This document shows, piece after piece, positions 9,501 to 16,991 of a stretch of DNA of 22,514 nt; the first letter of the stretch is position 1; every line of letters starts with the position of its first letter. The notes below the pieces were generated by a model. The model searched no databases, had not been told where the DNA came from, and saw only the letters and a program-made list of their open reading frames with translations. The stretch comes from a virus. The stretch is from positions 1-22,514 of the IMG/VR virus record IMGVR_UViG_3300021376_003378, one strand, 5' to 3'. The translations under genes and the position numbers were made by a program.

Positions 9501-10875
9501 TAAAGGTGTAGCTCTCATAGCGTATGTCTTGCCGAACCTTCCAAGGACTAGAGAGGTTTGTGATTTCCACAACGCCCTGAGATGCACTCACAGAATCTAG
9601 TTGAATGACCTTGGCAGATAACTTGTGTTTGACGGGTGTTTTTAGAAACATATCCAAGTAATACGCCACACCGTTTAACAACACCAAACTACCATCACCC
9701 AAATAGGATAACATTTGGGTTGTAGAAGTAGATGTGTTCTTGCCAACAACAAAACCATCAGCATCTACGGATAAGACATCCACTCCTATGTCGCGTAACA
9801 CTTCCTCGGCTACTGCGTCTAATGGAAAACTCCAAATTGGATAGTCACCTGAGGGTGGTGTGCTGTTAGAGACGGAGATGACTCTTCGGCGTTGACCAGA
9901 GGGAGCATTTTCAGAGGCTTTAATCAGAAGAGAGTTGGGTTTGGTGATGTTTGTTCGATAGAGCCTCAGGGTCTTATTAGAGGCATATCCAAACAAGACA
10001 TCTCCCCATGTCCCTAGACGGACTTTTCTCATATCCTCTTGGTGGAACTCACCCAAGGATAAAGACATTCCATCCTCAGTCACGCCAAGAGTCTCATCTT
10101 CTTCTAAGAGAGAAGCGACCACACCCGTCTTTATGTGGGCTGGCTTAAGAACCGAAAATACCTTTCTTAGATTTTCCTGAATCTTAAGAACATTGAGACT
10201 TAGACCAAGAGATGCCTCGTGAGTGTGTGTAGTCCCCTGCGTATCCGTATAAGGCTGAACCACACCATCAATAACTAGATGGGTATGAAGTGCATCTCCC
10301 CACTTCATACCAATAGGATAACTTGTGCTTCCCAATCCCGTGGGTCGAGAGAACACAAAGTGTCGGTGATCCTCAGCTATAGAAGTGATGCTGAGGATGC
10401 TAGATGTGAGATTAACAACAAAGTTTTCAATCTCTAAGGAGACTTCTGAACCAAGAGAGTTTAAAGCCTCTAGAATTGAGGAGTTACCGCTTCCCTTGAA
10501 GAGCGACTTCAGCGTGTCCTGAAGAATGGAGTGCAGTTCTTCAATGGTATCCGTGGAGGGTATGGCAGATTCGTTGGGTGGAAAGACAGAGTACAAAAGC
10601 CTTGTCGAGATAAACTCAGCTCTCATTTGTGTGAGATCGGCATCGTCTATGTTATCCACCGAGTCCACCAAGAACTCTGCTAAGATAGCCGCTATGCCCT
10701 CATAAAATATCCTGTGATTTGCTCCATATGCTTCCGTGATATAGTTAGAAGCGGTGCTCCTAGCTAGAGAAGAAACGATGCGTTCCGCCAAGATATCCTC
10801 AAGGAGTCGGCGTGAACTAGACTTTCTACCCAAAGGGTCTTTTTGAACTCTAGGATCATATGGATAAATACTCAT
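3514..10875 (-). CDS. Giant tail-fibre / adhesion protein with D-S-V repeats and two LamG-like domains
   Basis: This is the largest gene here (2453 residues). It starts at ATG 10875, overlaps the upstream stop by 4 bases (ATGA), and follows GGAGG. Residues 1 to about 1070 are an N-terminal part beginning with a charged helical segment (RLLEDILAERIV) that probably docks on the baseplate, followed by beta-rich sequence. Residues about 1070-1645 are roughly 26 degenerate units of 19-22 residues with the pattern [VL]xDSVxxxxDSVxTSYxY. Residues about 1660-1855 and 1885-2090 each look like a concanavalin-A/LamG-type lectin fold; the second has FTIEWFQYL, a WSHFALTR strand, LYIGGD and the NGYLSNFRMSVG...FTPP ending typical of LamG_3 in phage fibres. 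The last ~360 residues are unassigned. The likely role is a long adhesin binding surface glycans. No catalytic depolymerase motif was recognised. Confidence 0.88.
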   Translation of the reverse strand: MSIYPYDPRVQKDPLGRKSSSRRLLEDILAERIVSSLARSTASNYITEAYGANHRIFYEGIAAILAEFLVDSVDNIDDADLTQMRAEFISTRLLYSVFPPNESAIPSTDTIEELHSILQDTLKSLFKGSGNSSILEALNSLGSEVSLEIENFVVNLTSSILSITSIAEDHRHFVFSRPTGLGSTSYPIGMKWGDALHTHLVIDGVVQPYTDTQGTTHTHEASLGLSLNVLKIQENLRKVFSVLKPAHIKTGVVASLLEEDETLGVTEDGMSLSLGEFHQEDMRKVRLGTWGDVLFGYASNKTLRLYRTNITKPNSLLIKASENAPSGQRRRVISVSNSTPPSGDYPIWSFPLDAVAEEVLRDIGVDVLSVDADGFVVGKNTSTSTTQMLSYLGDGSLVLLNGVAYYLDMFLKTPVKHKLSAKVIQLDSVSASQGVVEITNLSSPWKVRQDIRYESYTFTYYPPDISNLWFSFPDLNIRFFYKGIALGLTQSCSIFVNGIELPADKIKFYSYFDNRFYVLNPDGSSYLNDLDRITIVYPYDEDEVYRFTALNDTRLVLNATRKLGQVTTTQGRKSAYSAPSAPPYYIRRKNFVLNKVEPISPLFFEQREASYGLNSTSTTNTTTQYLNSSFILNRVSSSSKVSNISAPATANLSTSDGKISFVQLGFKPDYILSITDTDGNEYLGTLDSGYLLVQGVDVLTTLEISAVSSNPLTSEGTWFSGEKLLEGQAPLKKPTHSFSGLSESTSDEIMSNPLGLAEPQIGGGYKDATRSVIARSSTTQVGVAGEPVFYEDRPTAFSVGGYLSELHTETSYVDEVLYGDYSLYTLGPISTTELTTFTTIPTYLFFQYNSLSLFGGDGYYFSIYRISSDGIKYYQTLYPIADGGGFECFEQHPSPPNGAPLAYRWIDQGTGSGFSLNYDNGNFDFPLYEADPNGYFNHIPNQTYYIEVYMEQNAGADGLRFFSSGTNAPYALNTPWASSSEVYDLDDPMDMGFNKTYTFQVTFATNPGEVTSWLMVSDPDVLAPKSSEDVGASIEIVADVFYPSEPLHGDRLSFIPSSIYNTITPEIPLISISDVVDAPTDALTFAQSKFIQENIPAPTDVLSTSYLILPSSVTETTQSITDSFSYLYRLSIMDSLSSINDSTSTQIITLILDSLSVIDNADAVLGLYFSDGVSLISDSVSVLESLSLNLGDSLGLSDAASVTYGFVPALSADNIPNLLDNVSTSETKFIQDTLASITDSVITGLSGFNFSDVLGASSDEVETLYAYLPRTASDVINNILDAVLLRYSTSVSDNLSPILDSVLSQLSAYLLLDSVTFSDVVTTSYAYTPMQVQDAVSGISDQISFGISTNVSEVLSVTDDLSYLFGDSLSVQDSLSVTDSVITSYLYGNIGITESVAGILDSVITSYLYAAVGVSDEVVELVDSVFARIKSLSVQDSLSVTDSGLVFIASTNLTDNISITDSAGFRVPVVSLLDSVDITDEGGAFIASQSVSDLVPVLGDEISSLLELGAVSVSDLIIVSDSVVASYEYTAAVVLEEGVQIDDSTETSLRLVLSDSVSASTDTISTSAVFVPMNQTDSVGVVSDALTTSYLLLPSSVVESVPSVADTTSLSLSLTSVVTEALVSVSDDWTAYISSKSVLDSVGVITDEVLTTYDEFLSLVDGSILFSGEDTSYLVGADISAFDTSTTAFRVEWWMYLDSSGGGTNPVVFSRNLRGTSDRFRVRLLSRTGLEFSVSTGSASVSNNFGSVPNDEWVHIALVGRSSQIRAYANGVQLGSTWSTTYNINNSSAANLYIGNETTPVADNAFKGYLTNLRYLYQISGTADLTTRTGTFSIPLAPLPSVSINVFRLVATDAATAFTGTGTTLSNTSSVSWSSEVPTLANPMSSLSLSGVLSYPYYNGYLSRTGESDFNLGAGDFTIEWFQYLTNEQLSTSYSHRAYIFDLDYPGASKQLSIYYDAALETIYLAYRINASTNYTIGFAVNNIRDRWSHFALTRYSGTLYLAQNGYSLAATKIDDSLSLVTSLDFTGASNGSLYIGGDKAQTANYYFNGYLSNFRMSVGVARYTSQDAPFTPPSTQLSTDANTKLLLLAVSDATTDSSGLSNTMTATNVEREDFSGAYGNDKLSVAVQTSSTLYSSAAQFFVYSENDYYARQAQGDNTYPTLVSSLPRFMEFPTNALAYEGLYKGSFSAAVSAGYSNTSPTQADLIYRALSTSTINHRIEEYNSPTQPTEYKIFARLNNDASPTPEFNIAFKYTDNTWGSYYNLFPSTGALNVKRNYLHTLRVNTDGTTTFTQDTTGQTAIYPYATQVRLYAYFKNLDNGLGAAADPQSKILLRTDPSLGVVTGRVVSVPSEYSGTGGLIPKSEITNTNNVSQVSWSVTTGTKYRLYLDKDAGVDLILAFRAYTYSAGATDYNTLYDSNNPPDYRSFSNLICQQNLFLQVLEDGSILITQAS
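5930..7665 (-). repeat. Degenerate 57-66 bp coding repeats (D-S-V repeats)
   Basis: This stretch encodes about 26 tandem units of 19-22 residues; clear examples are SVQDSLSVTDSVITSYLY and ITESVAGILDSVITSYLY. At DNA level a 21-base stretch is identical at 6656-6676 and 6722-6742, exactly 66 bases (22 codons) apart, which indicates recent tandem duplication. A similar block near 6549-6585 recurs near 6738-6774. In-phase Asp-Ser spacing suggests a beta-solenoid or an elongated, possibly Ca2+-binding, shaft; this is inference. Confidence 0.8.
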
Positions 10876-13800
10876 CTCGCCTCCTCGTAAGTAAAGCTCA
10901 CATCCCCCACCTGTAGATATGAGAACTCATTTATCACCACATCTCTGACTACACCTGTGGAATCGCCTGTTGTGTAGTTGACACTTATCGTGTGGTTACT
11001 CGGATGATCCCCTATGGGTAAACATAATCCCACCTTGTGTTGTGTATTTGGGACATCTACATAAACACCTAGACCTGTGTCATAAACGCTCAGTCCCTCT
11101 ACCCCCATGATTGTGGCTGAGGTTTTTATCCAATTTGCCTTAAATGATCTTTGTGAGATGCCCAACAAAGGTATCTCCTGCCCATCAAGGAAAACCCGTG
11201 CATTTACCCCGCCCTCTACACTCGCGTTATTGGATAGTCCCGTGTCAAGTATCCAAACCTGATGTGTGGAGTTGTTGAGTTGGGTTATGTTTCTTAACGA
11301 ACCTACCACCACGGGTTCTCTTAGAATAGACCCCCCTGCCTGAAGTGCTAGCTGCGTCAATGGCATGATCACATATGCCACACCTGTTGTTCCATCTATC
11401 TCACGGATAATATCCGAAACCCGAAGTGATCCACCTAACACTTGACCCAAGATGAGATTGGAAAGGTTATTACGGATAAGGGAGTCAACCGTATTGATGT
11501 TGGAACCCCGCTCCAAAACAACTACAGCCTTTATGTCCACATACACGGGGGACACCTCCTTCGCCAATACATCAGCCCCTAGGTGTTTATTAGCCTCTAA
11601 CTCAACCTGCAAATTGGATAATACGATATTTGTTTTGTAGGTGACTGTGATGTTTTCAAGGTGTTGGTATGTGACCAACACCACCTCTCCATCTGTTATC
11701 CCCCCTGCGGCACTAGTCCTACGAATAGAAACCACATCACCTTCTGAGATGATTTCATAATCAGGCGAAGTTACACTTGGATCAAGAGGACTATCAAACA
11801 CCACACCTGAAGTGTTTGTCACCACAATACTGTTTACATCGACACCTAAGTTTGCCAACCTATCAGGATAAAATCCAATCAGCGTGTGGGCTTCTTGAGT
11901 GACATCTATGATTTTCTCAAGTCCATCATTTTGAACACGGATATAATCCGAAGCTCTCGTGGATTGACCCAACATCAGCGGGTCTTCAGACTTAAAGAAG
12001 TCGAACTCCAAGTTCGACCCATCAGGCTTGGTTACGGAAACCACTTCTCTAACGGGTTGCCTGTCCAAATGGATATCTGAACTGATCTCTGAGCGATAAT
12101 CACCCAATATGATATCGCCAAAAGCATATGTCGGTTGTGTGATTGAGACCTCAAGCTGAATGGTAGTCCCATTTGTAATTACAGCATCGGTCAAGTCAAA
12201 GAACTCTCCACTCGTGGCATTCTTTAGACCTAAACCTAAGTCTTCTCGATCTATCATGGCGAATAAAGATGGGGAGGAGGCATCAGCGAGTTTAAATAAA
12301 TAAGAACCTTCGCTCACAAGAGGAAGAAACCTTGCCCCGCGTTTGGTCTTGTATGTAGGTGCATAAGTATCCGTTACACTAGCTACGCTCTCGCCCCTTA
12401 TCCAAACATCTACCTTTCCGCCTAGTCCATCGTCTCTCACCATATATGGGCTGTCCGCATCTATGACCAAGACGGAAACTACCCCTGAGGTCTCTCTCGC
12501 CACCCTAAGGTATCCATTTCTTGTCCCCACATCCACAGAGGACAAATACCCTAAAGACCTTGCCGTCAAATCGCTGTTGCTCTCAATATCCTGACCACCA
12601 AAAGTAGCAGCTGTGTTGATCACCCTTAATCCCGCAGGGGCTCCCTGAGTGATTTGACCACTTGTTAAATTCCCCCTTAACCCTTCCTCTATTGCTTCTA
12701 TCTGTAAGGTCAATTCATAGCGTTTACGCACAGGGTTATAAAGCGAAGCCGCATTTTCAGCACTAAAACCCCCTGATTGAATCGTCTTAAATGAAACCCC
12801 CCCTCCCGTTAACACCGTTCCTAAAGGCACGGATAAGGTAAATGTAGGCTTATTAGATAAATAAAAGATCACTTCTCCCCTCGCCCGAACCCCCAATCTA
12901 CGCGATAATCCAAAATTAGACGCTAGTCTCTCAAAGGCACCATCTATGATGTTTTGTGTCTGAACATCCGTCTGAAGAAATAACGCATCTTTTAGAGCCA
13001 GCTTATATGAACTGTTGGAGACCGATATAGATGCACCCGTGTTCAAAGGGTCATCTATGTTTAATAGACTCAGAAAACTCGTGGCTCGATAAGAGAAATC
13101 CAACACAAATCTATTACGGGATAACTCAGACACCATCGGGTCTATCATCAAATCTCGGATAGCTGATCCTGCTTGTACTGCCGCATCCTCATCAGCGGCG
13201 TAAATCGTCTGAATCAGACTTGTGGTCAGGTCGCTATCCGAAACATTTGGAAGACTAAGCGTTGTGGTTTGAATGTCTATCGGTTGTCCTGAAACCTCAA
13301 TGCTATAAACGGATTCTATCTCAAGATCATCAACCACTTTAACCGCAGTCACAACATAATAAATAGGGCTAGTCGCAGGAAGGGTTGAAAACTCTCCCAC
13401 TTGATAAGTCGGTGGCTGTGAGTTCGGCGTGGCTGTCCTTGAGTGCCTAAACTTCATCTCCACACTCAGACTCATTGCCGACACTACTGCCGAAACTCTT
13501 ATCCTTGTTGTTGTTTCAGGTATCTCCACATCCCCAAGAGAAGCCGTAGATAGTACGGCTGAAGAAGAATTCTGTAACGCCTGAACTTCCACAAACAAAG
13601 GATCAGCTACACTCGGACTCAAATCCGCCGTCAAACCCCCCAACTCAGTTATCCGCTCCGTCCGCACACCATAAGACACAGGGTCTAGCGGTATCGCATT
13701 TATTAGATAGTATCCATTTAGCCCACCACCACTTGATGTAGAACCATAGATGTTGTAGTAGGTCACATCATTGTCCGTGTGATCAAAAGAAATATCCACA

Positions 13801-14174
13801 GCATTTTGTGACCGACCGATACGGATATTTGTGGGAGCCGATGGTGGTGTCACCTGTTCATTCTCAGGGGAAACCACATCAAGACGGATAGTTTTATCCG
13901 TCAAACCCGCACCACTAGCCGTTATTTCAAATGAGTTCGATCCCTGCGAAATGTCTATCCCACCCATAGATGGAAATATCCATGTGGTTCCTATTATCTC
14001 TATGTCCGCATCTACTCCCACCGATGTATAACTTGTCCCATTAAATAGAATTGTTATCTCGGTGTAATCCGAAATGTTCCCTCTTAGGACAACCTCTTCC
14101 CTTAAGGTTGAATACACCACACTAGCCGCTGAAGTCTTAACCCCATCAGGGCGAATGATCTCAAATAAACTCAT
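10872..14174 (-). CDS. Baseplate J-like wedge protein with Ig/FN3-like N-terminal domains
   Basis: This 1100-residue protein starts at ATG 14174 after GGAGA and overlaps the upstream stop by 4 bases. Residues 1-101 look like an Ig-like beta domain ending TIRLDVVSPENE. Residues about 109-300 begin PSAPTNIRIGRSQNAVDISF, a fibronectin-III-like pattern. The middle holds FGGQDIESNSDLTARS (about 525-540) followed by GTRNGYLRVARETSGVVSVLVID, which matches the baseplate J (P2 gpJ / T4 gp6-like) core 'GG.D.ES...L..R'. Near 875-930, VYVDIKAVVVLERG through LGGSLRVSDIIREIDGTTGVAYV matches the J-family C-terminal part. Proteins of this family form the baseplate wedge ring that changes shape when the sheath contracts. 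It is longer than the usual 300-660 residues because of the N-terminal adhesive-type domains and a ~170-residue C-terminal addition. Adjacent genes encode a gp25-like partner and the fibre, as expected. Confidence 0.88.
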   Translation of the reverse strand: MSLFEIIRPDGVKTSAASVVYSTLREEVVLRGNISDYTEITILFNGTSYTSVGVDADIEIIGTTWIFPSMGGIDISQGSNSFEITASGAGLTDKTIRLDVVSPENEQVTPPSAPTNIRIGRSQNAVDISFDHTDNDVTYYNIYGSTSSGGGLNGYYLINAIPLDPVSYGVRTERITELGGLTADLSPSVADPLFVEVQALQNSSSAVLSTASLGDVEIPETTTRIRVSAVVSAMSLSVEMKFRHSRTATPNSQPPTYQVGEFSTLPATSPIYYVVTAVKVVDDLEIESVYSIEVSGQPIDIQTTTLSLPNVSDSDLTTSLIQTIYAADEDAAVQAGSAIRDLMIDPMVSELSRNRFVLDFSYRATSFLSLLNIDDPLNTGASISVSNSSYKLALKDALFLQTDVQTQNIIDGAFERLASNFGLSRRLGVRARGEVIFYLSNKPTFTLSVPLGTVLTGGGVSFKTIQSGGFSAENAASLYNPVRKRYELTLQIEAIEEGLRGNLTSGQITQGAPAGLRVINTAATFGGQDIESNSDLTARSLGYLSSVDVGTRNGYLRVARETSGVVSVLVIDADSPYMVRDDGLGGKVDVWIRGESVASVTDTYAPTYKTKRGARFLPLVSEGSYLFKLADASSPSLFAMIDREDLGLGLKNATSGEFFDLTDAVITNGTTIQLEVSITQPTYAFGDIILGDYRSEISSDIHLDRQPVREVVSVTKPDGSNLEFDFFKSEDPLMLGQSTRASDYIRVQNDGLEKIIDVTQEAHTLIGFYPDRLANLGVDVNSIVVTNTSGVVFDSPLDPSVTSPDYEIISEGDVVSIRRTSAAGGITDGEVVLVTYQHLENITVTYKTNIVLSNLQVELEANKHLGADVLAKEVSPVYVDIKAVVVLERGSNINTVDSLIRNNLSNLILGQVLGGSLRVSDIIREIDGTTGVAYVIMPLTQLALQAGGSILREPVVVGSLRNITQLNNSTHQVWILDTGLSNNASVEGGVNARVFLDGQEIPLLGISQRSFKANWIKTSATIMGVEGLSVYDTGLGVYVDVPNTQHKVGLCLPIGDHPSNHTISVNYTTGDSTGVVRDVVINEFSYLQVGDVSFTYEEAR
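13883..13902. repeat. Perfect 8-bp inverted repeat built on GGATA/TATCC
   Basis: GACGGATA (13883-13890) and TATCCGTC (13895-13902) are exact reverse complements around a 4-nt loop (GTTT). It lies inside the baseplate J-like gene, so it is not an ordinary terminator. It is one of several hairpins whose arms are the over-represented GGATA/TATCC pentamer. Confidence 0.6.
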
Positions 14175-15211
14175 GATAGGTCTCCATCTAGCGGGATACT
14201 GCCAGGAACGGCAAATACAATGTTTATGTTCACGGGAGAGCCACTAGCCGCTCTCACCACCACAGTACACAATACACTCGTCTCATCGTTCCCTATCCGT
14301 TCCACAGAGACGCTATCCAAACTCAACAAGCGTTCTTCATTCGTCACCACCTGTAGCTTGGATTGCTCTCTCTGTAACCCTTGAAATCTATCCAATGCTT
14401 CTTTGACACTTTGCCTTATCAAAGACGGAAGGGCAGTACTAGACTTCTTACCCACTAGACCAACCGCATTAGACCCATACCAATCGTGATATGGATTGCT
14501 ACCCTGTATTGTCAATAGCGTCTTCGCTATGTTCTGATACAATAGGTCATATCCCTCCACTATGGATAAATCACCCGTGGTAGAAAATCTAAGGTCATTC
14601 TCTACCCCTGTTGCATTGCACCTACGACATTGAGACTTGATGGTTGTGTAGGTGATATCCAATAACCCCTCAGGGTCTAGAGGTTTATCAAACGCCAACA
14701 TATACCCCCCCACTCCGCTTTTCCTCAACTTCCAACTCGGCGTTATCCTTTGTGGCTTCGCTCTCACCTTTGAAACCGAAAAACCCAAACTATCCATTAC
14801 TGAACCCCTTACGCTAAACCCTACTCCCCTGCGGTTATCCGTAAACTTTAATGCTAACTGATGTTCCATCACAGAAATCTCGCCCAACTTGTTCTCTAAA
14901 AAAGAAACAAGCGTAGCTGTGCTGTAAATTTTAGGTGGAATGATCAAATCATAAGAAACTCCACCCTCTAACTCCACCACCAACTCATTCGCCCCCGCCT
15001 TTATCCGATATGGACCTTTAAGAGGAGATATTACTGAAGCCTCTCTGAACAAGCCCACCGAGGGCAGTTCTATTCCGTCTCTCCTCAAGACCAAAAGATT
15101 TTCACCTTCGATTGGACTCGCAGGTGAAATAAACTTGCCCCCATCTAAAAACACCCGCTCATAACGGATAAGATGAGGGCAAGCGTGAGCTATCTGCAAG
15201 TCTTTACTCAT
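14171..15211 (-). CDS. Baseplate protein with CxxC knuckle and gp25-like C-terminal domain
   Basis: This 346-residue protein starts at ATG 15211 with GGGGTGA 4 nt upstream, and its stop overlaps the baseplate J-like gene start (ATGA). The N-terminal ~190 residues are beta-rich (LLVLRRDGIELP; YRIKAGANELVVELEGG). A CRRC pair at 195-198 is followed by NDLRFSTTGDLSIVEGYDLLYQNIAKTLLT and GSNPYHDWYGS. This matches the T4 gp25 / GPW-gp25 pattern, in which a short beta element and helices precede a conserved 'YGS' and a strongly helical stretch. gp25 is a baseplate wedge protein from which sheath assembly starts. Here the domain is at the C-terminus of a chain more than twice the usual gp25 length. 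Only two cysteines are near enough for metal binding, so a zinc site would need a partner, perhaps HACPH at 9-13. Confidence 0.7.
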   Translation of the reverse strand: MSKDLQIAHACPHLIRYERVFLDGGKFISPASPIEGENLLVLRRDGIELPSVGLFREASVISPLKGPYRIKAGANELVVELEGGVSYDLIIPPKIYSTATLVSFLENKLGEISVMEHQLALKFTDNRRGVGFSVRGSVMDSLGFSVSKVRAKPQRITPSWKLRKSGVGGYMLAFDKPLDPEGLLDITYTTIKSQCRRCNATGVENDLRFSTTGDLSIVEGYDLLYQNIAKTLLTIQGSNPYHDWYGSNAVGLVGKKSSTALPSLIRQSVKEALDRFQGLQREQSKLQVVTNEERLLSLDSVSVERIGNDETSVLCTVVVRAASGSPVNINIVFAVPGSIPLDGDLS

Positions 15212-15218
15212 ATTGTCA

Positions 15219-15270
15219 CCCCATGAAGAAGTGGTTAACTATCCACACAAAACGGATAGTTACATGGGGG
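15219..15270 (-). promoter_or_regulatory. Composite hairpin covering the ribosome-binding site of the gp25-like gene
   Basis: In the minus-strand transcript the 5' arm reads CCCCATG then TAACTATCC without a break. The 3' side reads GGATAGTTA, ten unpaired bases, then CATGGGG. The inner 9-bp stem (15236-15244 with 15254-15262; 9-nt loop) and the outer 7-bp stem (15219-15225 with 15263-15269) are both perfect. The outer 3' arm contains the GGGG of the SD sequence GGGGTGA, 4 nt before ATG 15211. If the outer stem forms, initiation should be blocked. No U-run follows, so it is not a standard terminator. It lies in a 73-base gap downstream of the 530-aa gene. Confidence 0.6.
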
Positions 15271-15284
15271 CATCAATAAAAGAT

Positions 15285-16877
15285 TTACTTCATTCCCACT
15301 AAGTCCTGAATCAGAAGTGTACGAGCAACATCAATAACCGACTTAGGTGCCATAGTGATTGCTCTAAGAGCATCCACACAGGTAGAACCCTTTAAACCCG
15401 GTTCGGCATCTGCCAAAACTTGGCGGTTTGAAACTTCAAGGATAAGGCGAAGACGGATAAACTCTTTGAGGCAGGCTGCAAAATATCTTCTACCTGCCTT
15501 CATGGGACCCTCAGGGAACTTCTCGGACTGATAAGGAGCTATACCACTCCCACCCCAAACAAACTTGATCATCTGAGTCGTGAACACAGCTTGATTCATG
15601 ACGAGTAACTTTGTGGGCATATACCTCTCTACGGAAGCCCAAAGACTAGCCACCAATCCCCCAAAGTCTGCCGCCTTTCTAAATTCAGGAGCGACTCTCT
15701 GCAACTCTCTGAAGTTAAGTAAGAAAGGGTTAACCGACAGCTTCACAGTCGTTGTACCCCCTCCGGCCACTTCAAAAGTCACCCCCGACAAGGCTAGATA
15801 TGCGTAAAGGACAGCATAACCTCCGCTGGATATCGCGTTCCTATCCGTATTTTGAATACGCCTTGTCGCTAAAGGAGAGATGCAATCATCAATAAGGGTT
15901 GCGAGTATTTCCATCTGAGGCAAACTTGTTATCCTTGTGGATAACAACACATCCTCAGACATAGCAGGTATCTCTAACGCATCCTTAATTACCCCATTTA
16001 AATCCGCCATAAAAGAAGCATCATTCTTCACGGCTTCATTGATGAAGGCTTGCCATGTACCATCATCTCCTAACAGCTTTTCTGTGACTGCTCTCGGTTT
16101 ACTCGGATAGTTAATGACGGCATCTTCATAGGTGAAGTTGTAAGCATCACCCGCACCACCACCATCTTCATCTTCGGGAGCGGAAAAGTCTGTGGAGATG
16201 CTTTTGACCGACTTTGAGGATACATTCCCATTGGCGATGTTAGATACAATCAGAGCCGAGGTCTGCTCAAAGACCGACTCTAGTGAGCCGAGATTTAATT
16301 TCAAAACAAAGTTAAATAACGAGTTACCCTTAAAATACTTATCAAAGACCGCAACGGACTGCTCAGATTCAGCTTGATTGCGTGCCTCTGTGGTTGGGTA
16401 ACTCCTAGTACCACGGACATAGCTTGTAGCGTTATATGCCCTAAACCAAATGCGGTTCCAAGCCGACTCGTAGTCGGTGCGGTGTCTGTTCCATGCCTCC
16501 TTAAGAGAAGCCCAAAGCTGATTAATCTCCGTATTCGGCTTAGGATTGGAAGATGCCTTAAGTGGAGCACCCAAGAAACGATCTATAAACTTCATGTTGG
16601 TCATCTTGAGTTCAGCGGGAGGCTGTACGGTGGTCGTACCTAGCTTCACCATCGCACCCCACCACATCTGAACAAAAAAGTGCTGAAGGGTATCTAGGGG
16701 CATTTCCCCATATTCTTGTTTCTTAGCTGGACTATCCCATTTGGTCGGCAACATGGCGAGTTTATCCATTCCTGCCTGTTTCTTTAAAGCGGACAAAAAT
16801 TCAGCCGCTTCCTTGTTGTGGGAGGCAAACCCACTCCGCTCGATCAGAACACCTAAGGTCAGTAGTTTCTTGTCCAT
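15285..16877 (-). CDS. Unrecognised 530-residue protein, first gene of the structural block
   Basis: I do not recognise this family. It starts at ATG 16877 after AAAGGAT and is the first minus-strand gene left of the divergent region, 73 bases ahead of the gp25-like gene. The chain appears largely helical, with Trp-rich segments (FFVQMWWGAMVKLG; AWNRHRTDYESAWNRIWFRAYN, about 65-150) and an acidic Gly patch EDEDGGGAGD near 236-245. It also has a Gly/Thr-rich loop GGGTTTVKLS and basic C-terminal helices (RRYFAACLKEFIRLRLILEV). No membrane helix, signal peptide or catalytic motif is visible. Position at the head of the baseplate/tail operon suggests a virion or tail-assembly protein, but a scaffold or non-structural role is equally possible. 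Confidence 0.8.
   Translation of the reverse strand: MDKKLLTLGVLIERSGFASHNKEAAEFLSALKKQAGMDKLAMLPTKWDSPAKKQEYGEMPLDTLQHFFVQMWWGAMVKLGTTTVQPPAELKMTNMKFIDRFLGAPLKASSNPKPNTEINQLWASLKEAWNRHRTDYESAWNRIWFRAYNATSYVRGTRSYPTTEARNQAESEQSVAVFDKYFKGNSLFNFVLKLNLGSLESVFEQTSALIVSNIANGNVSSKSVKSISTDFSAPEDEDGGGAGDAYNFTYEDAVINYPSKPRAVTEKLLGDDGTWQAFINEAVKNDASFMADLNGVIKDALEIPAMSEDVLLSTRITSLPQMEILATLIDDCISPLATRRIQNTDRNAISSGGYAVLYAYLALSGVTFEVAGGGTTTVKLSVNPFLLNFRELQRVAPEFRKAADFGGLVASLWASVERYMPTKLLVMNQAVFTTQMIKFVWGGSGIAPYQSEKFPEGPMKAGRRYFAACLKEFIRLRLILEVSNRQVLADAEPGLKGSTCVDALRAITMAPKSVIDVARTLLIQDLVGMK
15926..15947. repeat. Perfect 9-bp inverted repeat built on TATCC/GGATA
   Basis: TTGTTATCC (15926-15934) and GGATAACAA (15939-15947) are exact reverse complements around a 4-nt TTGT loop, inside the 530-residue gene. 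The right arm region includes TGTGGATAA, identical to the DnaA-box consensus, but the GGATA core is common throughout the window. Confidence 0.6.
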
Positions 16878-16945
16878 TATCTTATCCTTTCAGAAGATTC
16901 TTAGCAGGTTGTCAATAAACAGAAAAAAAGTATCCCACACCCCCA

Positions 16946-16991
16946 ACTAACATGATTAGTGTTGACTGACACCACCTACCCTGTGTAGACT
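16946..16991 (+). promoter_or_regulatory. Sigma70-like promoter and small operator-like repeat in the divergent region
   Basis: The 185-base divergent gap contains TTGACT (16962-16967), an 18-base spacer and TAGACT (16986-16991), close to the TTGACA/TATAAT consensus and pointing at the plus-strand gene starting at 17063. ACTAA (16946-16950) and TTAGT (16956-16960) form a 5-bp inverted repeat just upstream of the -35, where a regulator could bind. AGTATCCC lies at 16929-16936 and recurs at 17980-17987 ahead of the next plus-strand gene. No promoter for the opposite (structural) side is obvious. Confidence 0.4.

Noticed and set aside
2218-15944. Exact DnaA-box matches TGTGGATAA at 2218-2226 and 15936-15944
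   Set aside because: Both lie inside structural genes, far apart, without clustering or an AT-rich unwinding region. The strong excess of GGATA makes chance matches likely.
16301-16643. Overlapping open frames on both strands of about 89 codons
   Set aside because: They are alternate frames of the 530-residue gene without SD support or sensible protein composition.
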